NCBI GenBank assembly: GCA_003278465.1
Contig: QCFC01000011.1
Span: forward strand, 1 to 64,000
Length of the DNA: 64,000 bases
DNA from: Prochlorococcus sp. AG-363-B04
GTDB lineage: Bacteria; Cyanobacteriota; Cyanobacteriia; PCC-6307; Cyanobiaceae
Direction of reading: 5' to 3'
Every line of letters begins with the position of its first letter. Positions within the stretch are counted from its first letter, which is position 1. Shown one piece after another: positions 40,805-50,439 of this stretch. The position numbers were made by a program, and so were the translations under genes. A model generated the notes under the pieces. The model was not told the DNA's origin. It did no database searches and saw nothing but the letters and a program-made list of their open reading frames with translations.

Positions 40805-42472
40805 GTGACCATTCAATTTGACGATATTCCTGATGCACTTGCTGCCATAAGAAATGGAGAGTGTGTTGTTGTAGTAGATGATGAAAGGAGAGAAAACGAA
40901 GGCGATCTAATTTGTGCTGCAAAATTTGCTACACCAGAGCAAATTAATTTTATGGCGACAGAAGCTAGAGGCTTGATCTGCCTAGCAATGCAAGGTAATC
41001 GACTAGATCAGCTTGATCTACCACTTATGGTCGATAGGAATACAGATTCAAATCAAACAGCATTTACTATCAGTATCGACGCTGGGCCTGAACACGGAGT
41101 ATCTACAGGTATTTCTGCTGAAGACAGAGCAAAAACAATACAAGTTGCACTATCCCCAGAAACTAGACCTATAGATTTACGCCGACCAGGTCATATTTTC
41201 CCATTAAGAGCACGTAAAGGAGGGGTACTTAAACGAGCAGGGCATACTGAAGCTGCAGTGGACTTAGCTCAACTTGCTGGTTTGCCCCCATCAGGAGTCA
41301 TCTGTGAAATACAAAACCAAGATGGCTCGATGGCAAGGCTCCCAGAGTTATCTAACTATTCAAAACAGTGGGGATTAAAACTAATTAGTATTGCTGATCT
41401 GATTCGTTATCGCTTAGATAATGAAAGGTTTGTATATCGAAGAGCATCAGCAAATCTACCAAGTCTTTTTGGTGGTTTTAAAGCTATTGGTTATAAGAAT
41501 GAAATTGATGGTTCTGAACATGTGGCATTAATTAAAGGCGATTACAGATCTCTAAAAGAACCTGTTCTTGTCAGGATGCACTCAGAATGTCTAACTGGAG
41601 ATGCATTTGGCTCACTCAGGTGCGATTGCAGGCCGCAACTTGAGGCTGCTCTCGCGCGAATAGAACAAGAAGGTGAAGGAGTCTTGGTTTACCTTAGGCA
41701 AGAAGGTAGAGGCATTGGCCTTATAAATAAATTGAAAGCTTATAGTCTTCAAGATGGAGGATTAGATACTGTTGAAGCAAATGAGAAATTAGGCTTCCCA
41801 GCAGATCTAAGAAACTATGGTGTAGGTGCTCAAATATTGACTGATCTTGGTATTCATAGATTAAAGTTATTAACAAACAATCCTCGTAAAATAGCTGGCC
41901 TAGGGGGATATGGCCTTAAAGTTGAAACAAGAGAACCACTTGTCATCTGTCCTGGAGATCACAATGCAGCATACCTTGCTGTTAAGAGAGACAAACTAGG
42001 CCATCTAATAGATAAAGAAAATTCAGACAATAAATTTAATACGAATTCAGGTCCTTACATTGTAATCGCATGGGATGGAAATATTTTTAATAAAGCAATA
42101 CCAGAACTAAGACAAACAGCAGAGAAGATAGCCAATAAGCATCAACTTAAACTAAATGAAGAGCATTCACCCAGATTATTAGCATTATGGGGTAGACCAA
42201 TGTTTGCATGGAGAATAATACCAACTAAGGAAGGTATTCATCTAAACAGCTCTATCATTGATAGCAAATCTCTAGAATCACTCCTCAAAAACTTAGCAAA
42301 CTGGACAGGAACAAGAAAGTTAGGTCTATTAATAACAAGTAATCAACAACAAGCACTACACCCACCTCAAGGGTTGGAGAGAGAAGATAGATCGCTGAGT
42401 AATATTAACAATCAAAATCAACTCATAAGTTGTAAAAAAATAAACAACCCAAAACTTATCCTATGGTCATAA
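40805..42472 (+). CDS. ribBA: Bifunctional DHBP synthase / GTP cyclohydrolase II, extended
   Basis: RibBA provides both starting steps of riboflavin synthesis. Residues 1-205 are the RibB half ([19 protein letters not shown], then the [21 protein letters not shown] block). About 206-400 is the RibA half with the zinc site in [17 protein letters not shown] and [20 protein letters not shown] further 145-150 residues follow that belong to neither domain; I do not recognise them. The start is GTG at 40805, because no ATG or TTG fits between it and the upstream in-frame stop at 40751, and it sits just before the conserved [14 protein letters not shown]. Confidence 0.95.
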   Translation: MTIQFDDIPDALAAIRNGECVVVVDDERRENEGDLICAAKFATPEQINFMATEARGLICLAMQGNRLDQLDLPLMVDRNTDSNQTAFTISIDAGPEHGVSTGISAEDRAKTIQVALSPETRPIDLRRPGHIFPLRARKGGVLKRAGHTEAAVDLAQLAGLPPSGVICEIQNQDGSMARLPELSNYSKQWGLKLISIADLIRYRLDNERFVYRRASANLPSLFGGFKAIGYKNEIDGSEHVALIKGDYRSLKEPVLVRMHSECLTGDAFGSLRCDCRPQLEAALARIEQEGEGVLVYLRQEGRGIGLINKLKAYSLQDGGLDTVEANEKLGFPADLRNYGVGAQILTDLGIHRLKLLTNNPRKIAGLGGYGLKVETREPLVICPGDHNAAYLAVKRDKLGHLIDKENSDNKFNTNSGPYIVIAWDGNIFNKAIPELRQTAEKIANKHQLKLNEEHSPRLLALWGRPMFAWRIIPTKEGIHLNSSIIDSKSLESLLKNLANWTGTRKLGLLITSNQQQALHPPQGLEREDRSLSNINNQNQLISCKKINNPKLILWS

Positions 42473-42481
42473 TAGCTAGCT

Positions 42482-42925
42482 TCACTCCTCAACTAATGAC
42501 ATTTTATTTATCCTAGTTCCATTTTTCAACTCTAAAACAACATCCATATCCTTAGTTATTCCAAAAACAGTATGCTGACCATCCAAATGTGGTTGAGACT
42601 CATAAACTATAAAAAATTGACTTCCTCCAGTATCTTTTCCCGCATGTGCCATGGAAAGTGCTCCAGGAACATGCTTCCTTGAATTGATTTCACATTTTAT
42701 TGAATAACCAGGTCCACCTGTTCCTGGAGTACCTGTAGCTCCCATCCTTGTATTAGGGCAACCACCTTGAGCCATAAAGCCATCTATTACCCGATGAAAA
42801 GCCAATCCATCATAAAATCCTTCTTGTGTCAATTTGACAAAATTAGCTACAGTTTTTGGGGCATCTGCTTCATAAAGCTCCAATTGAATAGAACCCTTTT
42901 CTGTTTCCATTAGGACTTTCTTCAT
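42482..42925 (-). CDS. Peptidyl-prolyl cis-trans isomerase, cyclophilin type
   Basis: A small cyclophilin that isomerises X-Pro bonds. The 147-residue protein shows the family core: [16 protein letters not shown], then GYSIKCEIN, the [18 protein letters not shown] block, and [11 protein letters not shown]. The catalytic Arg and Phe positions are present in FHRVI and SQFFI. The frame extends upstream to 42961, but homologues start near [11 protein letters not shown], so 42925 is chosen. There is no signal peptide, so it is probably cytoplasmic. It converges with ribBA across 9 bp and follows murQ by about 150 bp. Confidence 0.92.
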   Translation of the reverse strand: MKKVLMETEKGSIQLELYEADAPKTVANFVKLTQEGFYDGLAFHRVIDGFMAQGGCPNTRMGATGTPGTGGPGYSIKCEINSRKHVPGALSMAHAGKDTGGSQFFIVYESQPHLDGQHTVFGITKDMDVVLELKNGTRINKMSLVEE

Positions 42926-43072
42926 GAAAATCTTTATTAATATCTTCATACTATACATCAAATCGTCCTTAGTTAAACAATTCCCAAAGCGAAAGCAATT
43001 TAATTACATTTTGAGAGGACATTTCTAGTAAGTATTATAGAAACAATATTTAAATTTGAAAATCATTTCATA

Positions 43073-44029
43073 TTAATCAACCAAAGATTCGCCAATAGAC
43101 TCTAAAGCAGGCCTTAAATGATTCCCATGTTTTTCTAAATGTCTTTTTGCTGAATTAACTGACATATTTGAGGATCCTAATAACAGAGCCAACTTAACTG
43201 ATCCATCACTAGCTTCAAGTAATTTCATACACTTATTCTTATCAACTCCTAGAAGTCTGTTTAGTATTCTTATTGATCTGTCAATAAGTTTTTTATTTGA
43301 AGCAGAAACATCAACCATACTGTTACCATATACCTTCCCCAACTTAATCATTACAGAGGTGGATAATATATTAAGTAGCATTTTTGTAGCTGTTCCTGCC
43401 TTTAGTCTGGTGGAGCCGGTTAAAAGCTCAGGTCCTGTTATAAGCCGAATATCAATGTCGGATATTAGATTCGCCTGTTCTGAAGGTACACAAGCCACTG
43501 CAATAGTAAGAGCTTTAATGCTTTTAGAATATGCCAATGCATTTGTTACATAAGGAGTAGTCCCTCCTGCAGTTATACCAACAAGACAATCCTCAGAAGA
43601 AAATTCCTTTGCTTTTAAATCTTTTACCCCTAGGCTGTAATCGTCCTCTAAGGACTCAGAACTATTAATCATTGATGAATATCCACCTGCAATAATTCCC
43701 TGAACCAGCTCTGGACTTGAACAAAAAGTTGGTGGGCATTCAGCTGCATCTATAACTGCTAATCTTCCAGAAGTGCCAGCACCTAAGTAAAATAGTCTGC
43801 CTCCAAACTGTAATCTTTTATAAATTAAATCAACTGCTATAGAAATTTCTTTGGCTGCATTAGCTACTGCTTGCTGTGGGATTATATCTTCTGAACAAAA
43901 GAGTTTTACTAATTCCTCAGAAGTCAACATATCTAGATTTTTGCTTAATTCATTGGTTTGTTCTGTTAACAAATGACTCCTATCTATATAGTTTTTATGA
44001 GTATTAAAAGTTTTAGTTTGATTAACCAT
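43073..44029 (-). CDS. murQ: N-acetylmuramic acid 6-phosphate etherase
   Basis: MurQ cleaves the lactyl ether of MurNAc 6-phosphate to GlcNAc 6-phosphate in cell-wall recycling. The 318-residue protein has an SIS fold: the FYLGAGTSGRLAVIDAAECP block near residue 80, LVGITAGGTTPYV near 165, then GPELLTGSTRLKAGTATKM near 215, and KLGKVYGNSMVDV. It starts 2 bp after the DUF3110 stop on the same strand, so it belongs to the dnaK-dnaJ-DUF3110-murQ chain. Confidence 0.95.
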   Translation of the reverse strand: MVNQTKTFNTHKNYIDRSHLLTEQTNELSKNLDMLTSEELVKLFCSEDIIPQQAVANAAKEISIAVDLIYKRLQFGGRLFYLGAGTSGRLAVIDAAECPPTFCSSPELVQGIIAGGYSSMINSSESLEDDYSLGVKDLKAKEFSSEDCLVGITAGGTTPYVTNALAYSKSIKALTIAVACVPSEQANLISDIDIRLITGPELLTGSTRLKAGTATKMLLNILSTSVMIKLGKVYGNSMVDVSASNKKLIDRSIRILNRLLGVDKNKCMKLLEASDGSVKLALLLGSSNMSVNSAKRHLEKHGNHLRPALESIGESLVD

Positions 44030-44031
44030 AA

Positions 44032-44445
44032 TTAGAGCAGACCTTCTAAACGTTTCTTAATGTCTTCTAAATTCTTCGAATCAAGATCTGCTTGATCAAC
44101 ATTTTCGTTGTTTAAATTATCATAACTCTGTTTATCCCAGTTAGAAACATCTTTATTAGAAACAGGAGGAGAAAGCAATAAACGGTCTTCATCAGTCTTA
44201 GGAACGAATCCAGACTCGACAAATCTAACTTCGTATCCAGCTTGAATACAGAATTCTTCGATTTCCATTCTATCTATCACTTCAACTGATGGCACGGGAA
44301 AATCTTGAGCCTCAAGAAGACCTGCATACCTAAGAGCATCATCTAAATTCTCAAACATAAGAACAACAGTTTTCCCAGATAGCTCTAGGGAATGAATGCC
44401 CTCCGAATCCTTACCAGCGTCATACAAGAGAACGTGCACTTGCAT
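44032..44445 (-). CDS. DUF3110 family protein
   Basis: A 137-residue cyanobacterial and plastid family protein. The ordered half reads as a small alpha/beta fold (VHVLLYDAGKDSEGIHSLEL, then KTVVLMFENLDDALRYAGLL and VEVIDRMEIEEFCIQAGYE). The last 45 residues are polar and probably disordered. Function is unknown. The gene lies 42 bp after dnaJ and 2 bp before murQ, so co-transcription with both is likely. Confidence 0.85.
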   Translation of the reverse strand: MQVHVLLYDAGKDSEGIHSLELSGKTVVLMFENLDDALRYAGLLEAQDFPVPSVEVIDRMEIEEFCIQAGYEVRFVESGFVPKTDEDRLLLSPPVSNKDVSNWDKQSYDNLNNENVDQADLDSKNLEDIKKRLEGLL

Positions 44446-44487
44446 TAAATCTAGTGTTGGTATTTGATAATAATTATACGATTAAAA

Positions 44488-45453
44488 TCAGATATCTTCT
44501 GGATCAAGAGATATTTCCTGAAGTCTCTGATAAAGAGCTCTTTCCGCGTCATTCAATTCAGTTGGGATTACTATTACAATTTCAACAAATTGATCTCCTT
44601 TACGCCCATCTAGTTCTAAACCTCGACCTCTAAGCCTCAATAACCGACCACTGGATGATCCTGGTGGAACTTGAAGAGTTACAGGACCTGAGAGAGTTGG
44701 CAAATCAACAGCACATCCCAATGCCGCATCTGGTGGAAAAAGTTCCAGTTTATATAACACTCGCAAACCATCAATTCTCAAACCTTCTTCTGTGATTACC
44801 TGCAAATGAAGGAAATGATCACCTCCACCAGGAGCTAAACCTGCAAGCCTTAGTCTCCATCCATCACCAGCCAAGGGGGGGGTATCTACCTCCACAAATG
44901 TTCCATCAATCAATTCAAGTTCTACAGATGTCCCATAAAGTGCCTCTTCAGGTGAAAGTTTTATAAGGGTCTCAATATCACCCTCTACCTGTATTGGCGG
45001 AGGAGATGGAGAAGATTTTGTGGGCCAATTAAATCTTCTATCGCCTCTATCTTCTTCTAATTCATCTTCTAATCCATCTTCTAATTCATCTTCTAATTCA
45101 TCTTCTAGTTCACCATCTAATTCTTCTTCTATTTGATGATCAGAAGAATTTGTTCCCAAAATAAAGTTTATGTATTCATCAAAGGCAGGAAAACCCTCCT
45201 CAAACGGATCTCTAGATATATTATAAGAAGAATTAATTACATTTTCCCATGCTAATCTTTTTCTGGGATCACTAAGTACAGCATAAGCCTCATTTACAAG
45301 CTTAAATCTCTCCTCAGCATGTAAATCGTTACCATTTAAATCTGGATGCCACCTTCTAGCCTCTCTTCTAAATGCTTTCTTTAATTGTTCAGAATCACAT
45401 CCTGGTGTCACACCAAGTAGTGCCCAGTAATCAGGGTTAACGGTTGACGTCAT
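44488..45453 (-). CDS. dnaJ: J-domain co-chaperone (DnaJ/CbpA type, no zinc finger)
   Basis: A 321-residue J-protein. Residues 8-70 form the J domain with HPD at 36-38 (ARRWHPDLNG). The Gly/Phe and zinc-finger regions of classical DnaJ are missing; in their place is a Leu-Glu-Asp-Glu tandem repeat at about 108-134. From about 150 the two C-terminal beta domains follow (IETLIKLSPEEALYGTSVEL, LQVPPGSSSGRLLRLRGRGL). Its start overlaps the end of dnaK by 17 nt. The dnaK-dnaJ pairing resembles the cyanobacterial dnaK3-dnaJ3 pair. The gene also contains an 8-base C tract (44875-44882). Confidence 0.93.
   Translation of the reverse strand: MTSTVNPDYWALLGVTPGCDSEQLKKAFRREARRWHPDLNGNDLHAEERFKLVNEAYAVLSDPRKRLAWENVINSSYNISRDPFEEGFPAFDEYINFILGTNSSDHQIEEELDGELEDELEDELEDGLEDELEEDRGDRRFNWPTKSSPSPPPIQVEGDIETLIKLSPEEALYGTSVELELIDGTFVEVDTPPLAGDGWRLRLAGLAPGGGDHFLHLQVITEEGLRIDGLRVLYKLELFPPDAALGCAVDLPTLSGPVTLQVPPGSSSGRLLRLRGRGLELDGRKGDQFVEIVIVIPTELNDAERALYQRLQEISLDPEDI
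45052..45131. repeat. 12-nt tandem repeat in dnaJ
   Basis: About six to seven copies of a 12-nt unit, TTCATCTTCTAA on the plus strand, with scattered single-base changes. On the coding strand each unit gives Leu-Glu-Asp-Glu or a close variant (LEDG, LDGE, LEEE). The repeats keep the reading frame. Confidence 0.95.
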
Positions 45454-47431
45454 TATTCCAGGGATCTATTCCTTGACGACCATAAGAACGAGATCTAGAT
45501 GAATCTCTTGAGGGGTAATCCCAAGGATCATCCTCCCAATAATCATCAGAAAAAAGATCATCTTTAAGAGATCCAAAGGTATTCTTTATTCCTTGTAAAG
45601 GATTTGAATCTGTTCTTCTCTCGGCAGAAATACGTCGATTCAAGCCAAATAATGCCTCCTGAAGTGAAGCAACACATAACTCTAATTCCTGTAGATCATT
45701 TTGTTCCAACATATCTTGAACATCTCTCATTGCCATTTCAACAGCTCTCTGTTGTCTTTCTGCTCCATATGGTCCAAGTTCAAGGGCTGCATCTCGGAGT
45801 CGTCGTTCTGCTTGTGCAACCAAAGTCAAAGCTGAGTTTCTCCGGTCAATTGATGCTCTCCTTCTGCGGTCTTCAGATGATTTAGCTTCAGCCTCAGCAA
45901 GAAGAGCTTCAACCTCATCTTCATTAAGTGTTGAGCCACCTTGAATGCTCACAGACTGTTTACGTCCAGTAGTTCTATCAGTAGCACTAACTTCTAAAAG
46001 GCCATTCGCATCTATATCAAAAGCAACTTGCACTTGAGGGACCCCTCTAGGAGCTGGAGGAATTCCTGAAAGCCTAAAACGACCCAAAGATTTATTATCA
46101 TTAGCAATTTGCCTCTCACCTTGCCAAACATGAATTTCTACTGAAGATTGATTAGGTTCAGAGGTACTAAAAACATCCGATTGGCGAACAGGAATAGATG
46201 TGTTTCGAGGGATTAGAACCTTCATAAGTCCACCTACAGTTTCCAAGCCTAATGAGAGAGGAGTTACATCATTAAGCATTAAATCTCTTAGTTCACCTGT
46301 GAGGATGCCAGCCTGGATAGCAGCTCCAATCGCAACAACTTCATCTGGATTTACTGTCTGACAAGGTGGGTTGGGAACTAAGGTTTTTACTAACTGCTGG
46401 ACCATTGGCATCCTGGTCCCCCCTCCTACTAAAACAACTTCATCAATATCATTTGGATCCCAATCAGCGTCACTTAAAGCTGTTTGTACAGGCTTTAATA
46501 ATCGATCTAACAAATCAATGCAAAGTGATTCAAAAGTTTTTCTAGTTAAAGAAGTCTCAATATGAAGTGGTCCTGATGGGCCATTTCCAATAAAAGGTAA
46601 AGATATTGGCGTGTTTTGAACACCTGATAACTCTTGCTTTGCCTTTTCTGCTGCTTCTGTCAACCGTTGCAAAGCCTGCCTATCTCGTCGTAAATCAATT
46701 CCATGTTCAACCTTAAAGGCATCTGAAAGCCAATCAACTATTCGTTGATCAAAATCATTTCCGCCAAGTTGAGTATCACCACAAGTTGCCTTTACATCAA
46801 ATACACCATTAGCGATTCTCATTAATGAAACATCAAAAGTTCCACCTCCTAGATCAAATACCAAAACTCTCTTTGAAGAACTTCTATCAAATCCATATGC
46901 AAGTGCCGCTGCTGTCGGCTCATTAAGGATTCTCTCAACCTTTATGCCGGCTAACTTGCCAGCGTCCCTAGTAGCTTGTCGTTGGGAATCATTAAAATAG
47001 GCAGGAACTGTTACTACAGCAGCTTCTATATCCTCACCTAAATAACGCTCAGCATCATCTACAAGTTTTCTAAGGATAGACGCAACCAACTCTTCAGGAG
47101 CGTATTCCCTCTCAGTAGCAGGGCATGTAACACGAACATTACCTTGAGAATTTGCTCGAACCGTATAAGGAACCGAAAGAGTATTTTCTTCCAGCTCATC
47201 CCAAACGCGACCAACAAATCGTTTGAGATTTGAAAAAGTATTTCTAGGACTTAGTACCAGTTGTCTTCTAGCTAACTGCCCAACCAGCAATTCTGATTCC
47301 TTGGTATATCCAACAACTGAAGGGGTAGTTCTACTCCCCTCAGCATTAGCAATCACTTGAGGTCTACCAGCCTCTAACACGCCAACAACGGAGTTGGTGG
47401 TTCCTAAATCGATTCCTACGATCCTCCCCAT
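45437..47431 (-). CDS. dnaK: Hsp70 chaperone DnaK (probably DnaK3 type)
   Basis: A 664-residue Hsp70. The ATPase domain has GIDLGTTNSVVGV, then FDLGGGTFDVSLM and VLVGGGTRMPMVQQL; the substrate domain has NDVTPLSLGLETVGG and LSGIPPAPRGVPQVQVAFDI. The tail differs from DnaK2: no EEVD-like ending, but an Asp/Trp-rich stretch (DDYWEDDPWDYPSRDSSRS) and a basic end. Tail plus adjacent zinc-finger-less dnaJ suggest the cyanobacterial DnaK3 type, thought to act near thylakoid membranes. This type assignment is an inference. It is divergent from pstC across about 140 bp; no CIRCE element was found there. Confidence 0.95.
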   Translation of the reverse strand: MGRIVGIDLGTTNSVVGVLEAGRPQVIANAEGSRTTPSVVGYTKESELLVGQLARRQLVLSPRNTFSNLKRFVGRVWDELEENTLSVPYTVRANSQGNVRVTCPATEREYAPEELVASILRKLVDDAERYLGEDIEAAVVTVPAYFNDSQRQATRDAGKLAGIKVERILNEPTAAALAYGFDRSSSKRVLVFDLGGGTFDVSLMRIANGVFDVKATCGDTQLGGNDFDQRIVDWLSDAFKVEHGIDLRRDRQALQRLTEAAEKAKQELSGVQNTPISLPFIGNGPSGPLHIETSLTRKTFESLCIDLLDRLLKPVQTALSDADWDPNDIDEVVLVGGGTRMPMVQQLVKTLVPNPPCQTVNPDEVVAIGAAIQAGILTGELRDLMLNDVTPLSLGLETVGGLMKVLIPRNTSIPVRQSDVFSTSEPNQSSVEIHVWQGERQIANDNKSLGRFRLSGIPPAPRGVPQVQVAFDIDANGLLEVSATDRTTGRKQSVSIQGGSTLNEDEVEALLAEAEAKSSEDRRRRASIDRRNSALTLVAQAERRLRDAALELGPYGAERQQRAVEMAMRDVQDMLEQNDLQELELCVASLQEALFGLNRRISAERRTDSNPLQGIKNTFGSLKDDLFSDDYWEDDPWDYPSRDSSRSRSYGRQGIDPWNNDVNR

Positions 47432-47573
47432 AATGACTAAAAGAGAGACTCCACCCTAATCATCTGAAACTAAGACCTCTACCCAATCGAGTGTAGTGAT
47501 CCTGACTTATTAAGGGTCGATTAATGAAATAGTCCTCACAAAGACCTAAGTTTTGTATGACTGCGCACATGAG

Positions 47574-48527
47574 ATGAAGTCAAGTGAGCTGGCTGTCCTC
47601 TTCAAGCATAGAAGACGTAAAAATCGCGAAAAGCTACTGGATCGTGGCTTTAAAACTTTTTCAGTCGCGATGGCATCCAGCGTAGCAATTATCTTGTTTG
47701 CAATTTTAATTTTAATATTTACTGGTTCACTTGAATCCATAAATAAGTATGGAGCAGAATTTCTTGTCACATCAGAATGGAATCCAGTTACAGATAAATA
47801 TGGTGCATGGGCGGCAATTTATGGAACTATAGTTACATCAATATTATCCTTAATAATTGCTATTCCATTAGGAGTAGGCACAGCTATCTTTTTAACTGAA
47901 AACATCATTCCATCAAGCATTACTAATTTTGCGGGAATGATGATTGAACTATTAGCTGCTATACCCTCAGTTGTTTTAGGTTTATGGGCAATATTTGTTA
48001 TGGAACCTTTTATTCGACCATTTCTATTGTACCTATATCATAATTTTGGCTGGTTACCAATTTTTAGTTCAGAACCAATCGGACCTGGTATGGCACCTGC
48101 AATTTTAATATTATCAATTATGATACTTCCAATTATAACATCAATAGCTAGGGATTCTTTAAATCAAGTTCCGCAAAATTTAAGGCAAGCAGCCTATGGA
48201 ATCGGAGCAACAAGATGGACAACAATATTCAATGTAATTCTTCCAGCTGCTATATCGGGAATAACCGGGGGGGTATTGTTAGCCTTAGGTAGGGCCATGG
48301 GTGAAACCATGGCAGTAACAATGATTATAGGGAACTCCCTTAGTTTTAACCTATCAATTCTTGCTCCTGGAAACACAATCGCAGCAATGCTGGCTAATCA
48401 GTTTGGAGAAGCAGATGGGAGTCAAGTTTCATCGCTTATGTATGCTGCACTGATATTAATGATACTTACCTTAACTATTAATATGTTTGCACAATGGCTA
48501 GTCAAAAAGCTTAGCCTTAAGTACTAA
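47574..48527 (+). CDS. pstC: Phosphate ABC transporter permease PstC
   Basis: PstC is one of two permeases of the high-affinity phosphate importer. The 317-residue protein has a soluble N-terminal start (MKSSELAVLFKHRRRKNREK) and six hydrophobic segments. Family blocks include FLVTSEWNPVTDKYGAWAAI, PLGVGTAIFLTE, then LRQAAYGIGATRWTTIFNVI and LPAAISGITGGVLLALGRAM with GETMAV. The frame opens earlier at a TTG (47553), but the ATG at 47574 is a better start. It is followed after 3 bp by pstA. A 7-base G run lies at 48267-48273. Confidence 0.96.
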   Translation: MKSSELAVLFKHRRRKNREKLLDRGFKTFSVAMASSVAIILFAILILIFTGSLESINKYGAEFLVTSEWNPVTDKYGAWAAIYGTIVTSILSLIIAIPLGVGTAIFLTENIIPSSITNFAGMMIELLAAIPSVVLGLWAIFVMEPFIRPFLLYLYHNFGWLPIFSSEPIGPGMAPAILILSIMILPIITSIARDSLNQVPQNLRQAAYGIGATRWTTIFNVILPAAISGITGGVLLALGRAMGETMAVTMIIGNSLSFNLSILAPGNTIAAMLANQFGEADGSQVSSLMYAALILMILTLTINMFAQWLVKKLSLKY

Positions 48528-48530
48528 AAA

Positions 48531-49448
48531 ATGAAAGAAAAAAATCACAATTTGTACAAATTCAATCTCTCTTATAACTTGTTATCCAGGAGAAATATTG
48601 TAGACAAGTTATTTTCTATTCTTGCTGGCATTTTTTGTTTGATTGTTATTGCGCCACTCTTCCTTGTAATAATATATGTAATTGTCAAGGGAAGTTCACA
48701 AATAAGCTCTGTCCTTTTCACACAATTACCTGAGCCTCCTGGAGATGATCTCATAAATGCTGGAGGTATAGGGAATGCAATCCAAGGAACATTAATTGTA
48801 ACTGCAATATCTACTGTGATTTCTATCCCTATAGGAGTCGGAGGTGGAATATACTTAGCAGAATATTCAACAAATGGACCTTTTGCAAGGTTCATAAGAT
48901 TTGGTGCAAATGTTTTAGCTGGTGTTCCATCTATTATTGCAGGTGTTTTTGTTTATGGATCAATTGTATCTACAAAAATCCTTTTCAATAATAGTTATAG
49001 CGCGATAGCTGGCGGGATTGCTCTTTCAATACTTATGCTGCCAACTGTACTTAAAACTACAGATGAAGGACTAAAACTTGTTTCAGATAATCTACGAAAA
49101 GGTTCACTAGCTATCGGCGCATCTAAATTTACAACTATCACTAAGATTATATTACCAAATGCATTTACACCTATAGCAACAGGTATCTTATTAGCTATAG
49201 CTAGAGCCGCTGGAGAAACAGCTCCCCTTATATTTACCGCATTGTTCTCTTTTTATTGGGTTGATAACATAAATTCAATATTTGAACCAATAGCTTCTCT
49301 TTCAGTCTTGATTTACAATTTTGCACTTGAACCATATGAAGCCCAAAATGAATTAGCTTGGGCTGCTTCCTTTGTTTTAGTATTATTTCTACTTATTTTA
49401 AATATTATTGCTCGTCTCCTAGGGAGGTATACTGGAACGATGAAATAA
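48531..49448 (+). CDS. pstA: Phosphate ABC transporter permease PstA
   Basis: The second permease of the phosphate importer. The 305 residues have six likely membrane helices and the conserved blocks GGIGNAIQGTLIVTAISTVI, then PIGVGGGIYLAEYS, LPTVLKTTDEGLKLV and the coupling-helix region LRKGSLAIGASKFTTITKII, followed by ARAAGETAPLIFTALF. It lies 3 bp after pstC and 35 bp before pstB. Together with PstC it should form the channel energised by PstB. Confidence 0.96.
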   Translation: MKEKNHNLYKFNLSYNLLSRRNIVDKLFSILAGIFCLIVIAPLFLVIIYVIVKGSSQISSVLFTQLPEPPGDDLINAGGIGNAIQGTLIVTAISTVISIPIGVGGGIYLAEYSTNGPFARFIRFGANVLAGVPSIIAGVFVYGSIVSTKILFNNSYSAIAGGIALSILMLPTVLKTTDEGLKLVSDNLRKGSLAIGASKFTTITKIILPNAFTPIATGILLAIARAAGETAPLIFTALFSFYWVDNINSIFEPIASLSVLIYNFALEPYEAQNELAWAASFVLVLFLLILNIIARLLGRYTGTMK

Positions 49449-49483
49449 ATTAGCCAAAATTCTAAAGTTAAAACACCAAAAAA

Positions 49484-50302
49484 ATGAAAATTTCTAACCA
49501 AAGTTCTATTCAACAACAAAATAATATAACATCAATTAGTCTCCAAGATGTAACCATAAGTTATGATAATCTTGATGCAGTAAGAAATGTATTTTGCAAT
49601 ATACCAAAGAGTAAAGTAACTGCCCTCATTGGTCCATCAGGTTGCGGTAAATCTACTGTATTGCGTTCATTAAATAGAATGAATGATTTGATTAATGGTT
49701 GTTCATTAAAAGGAAGAGTAATTTATGAAGGTATAGATCTATATTCCCCCAAGATAGATCCAGTTGAAGTAAGGCGTCGTATAGGAATGGTATTTCAACA
49801 GCCTAATCCCTTTCCAAAAAGTATTTATGAAAACATAGCGTTTGGTGCCCGAGTCAACGGATTTACTGGGAACATGGATGAGCTTATTGAATCTTCATTA
49901 AAAAAAGCAGCAGTATGGGATGAATGCAAAGACAAACTTAATGAAAGTGGTTGCTCATTATCAGGCGGCCAACAACAAAGATTATGTATAGCTAGAACTA
50001 TTGCAGTAAAACCTGATGTAATATTAATGGATGAACCATGTTCAGCTCTTGATCCAATCTCGACTCTAAAAATTGAAGAAACTATTCATGAGCTAAAAAA
50101 TAACTTTACCATCATTATCGTTACTCACAATATGCAGCAAGCACTTAGAGTAAGTGATATGACTGCTTTTTTTAATGCTGAACCAGATGAAAATAATACT
50201 GGAAAAGTAGGTTACCTTGTCGAGTTTAATGAGACTGAAAAAATCTTCAATTCACCATCTCAAAAGGCAACTCAGGATTATATTACTGGGAAATTTGGAT
50301 AA
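49484..50302 (+). CDS. pstB: Phosphate ABC transporter ATPase PstB
   Basis: The ATP-binding subunit of the phosphate importer, 272 residues. Motifs: Walker [20 protein letters not shown] near residue 46, Q-loop [14 protein letters not shown], signature [16 protein letters not shown], Walker [14 protein letters not shown], and the H-loop [13 protein letters not shown]. The C-terminal [18 protein letters not shown] is typical of PstB. No pstS, phoU or phoBR gene is adjacent, so the binding protein must be encoded elsewhere. Confidence 0.97.
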   Translation: MKISNQSSIQQQNNITSISLQDVTISYDNLDAVRNVFCNIPKSKVTALIGPSGCGKSTVLRSLNRMNDLINGCSLKGRVIYEGIDLYSPKIDPVEVRRRIGMVFQQPNPFPKSIYENIAFGARVNGFTGNMDELIESSLKKAAVWDECKDKLNESGCSLSGGQQQRLCIARTIAVKPDVILMDEPCSALDPISTLKIEETIHELKNNFTIIIVTHNMQQALRVSDMTAFFNAEPDENNTGKVGYLVEFNETEKIFNSPSQKATQDYITGKFG

Positions 50303-50352
50303 AATTAAATCGCTATAAATAATTACAAGATTAATAATTTATTGAGTTATAA

Positions 50353-50439
50353 CGGAGAGAGAGGGATTCGAACCCTCGATAGAGTTGCCCCTATACAGCA
50401 TTTCCAGTGCTGCGCCTTCAACCACTCGGCCATCTCTCC
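50353..50439 (-). tRNA. tRNA-Ser (GGA)
   Basis: An 87-nt class II tRNA on the minus strand. Acceptor GGAGAGA/TCTCTCC, anticodon stem CAGCA/TGCTG with loop CTGGAAA (anticodon GGA, reading UCC and UCU), a long variable arm, T loop TTCGAAT and discriminator G. CCA is not encoded, unlike the initiator tRNA in this window. It lies 51 bp after pstB, on the opposite strand. Confidence 0.97.
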
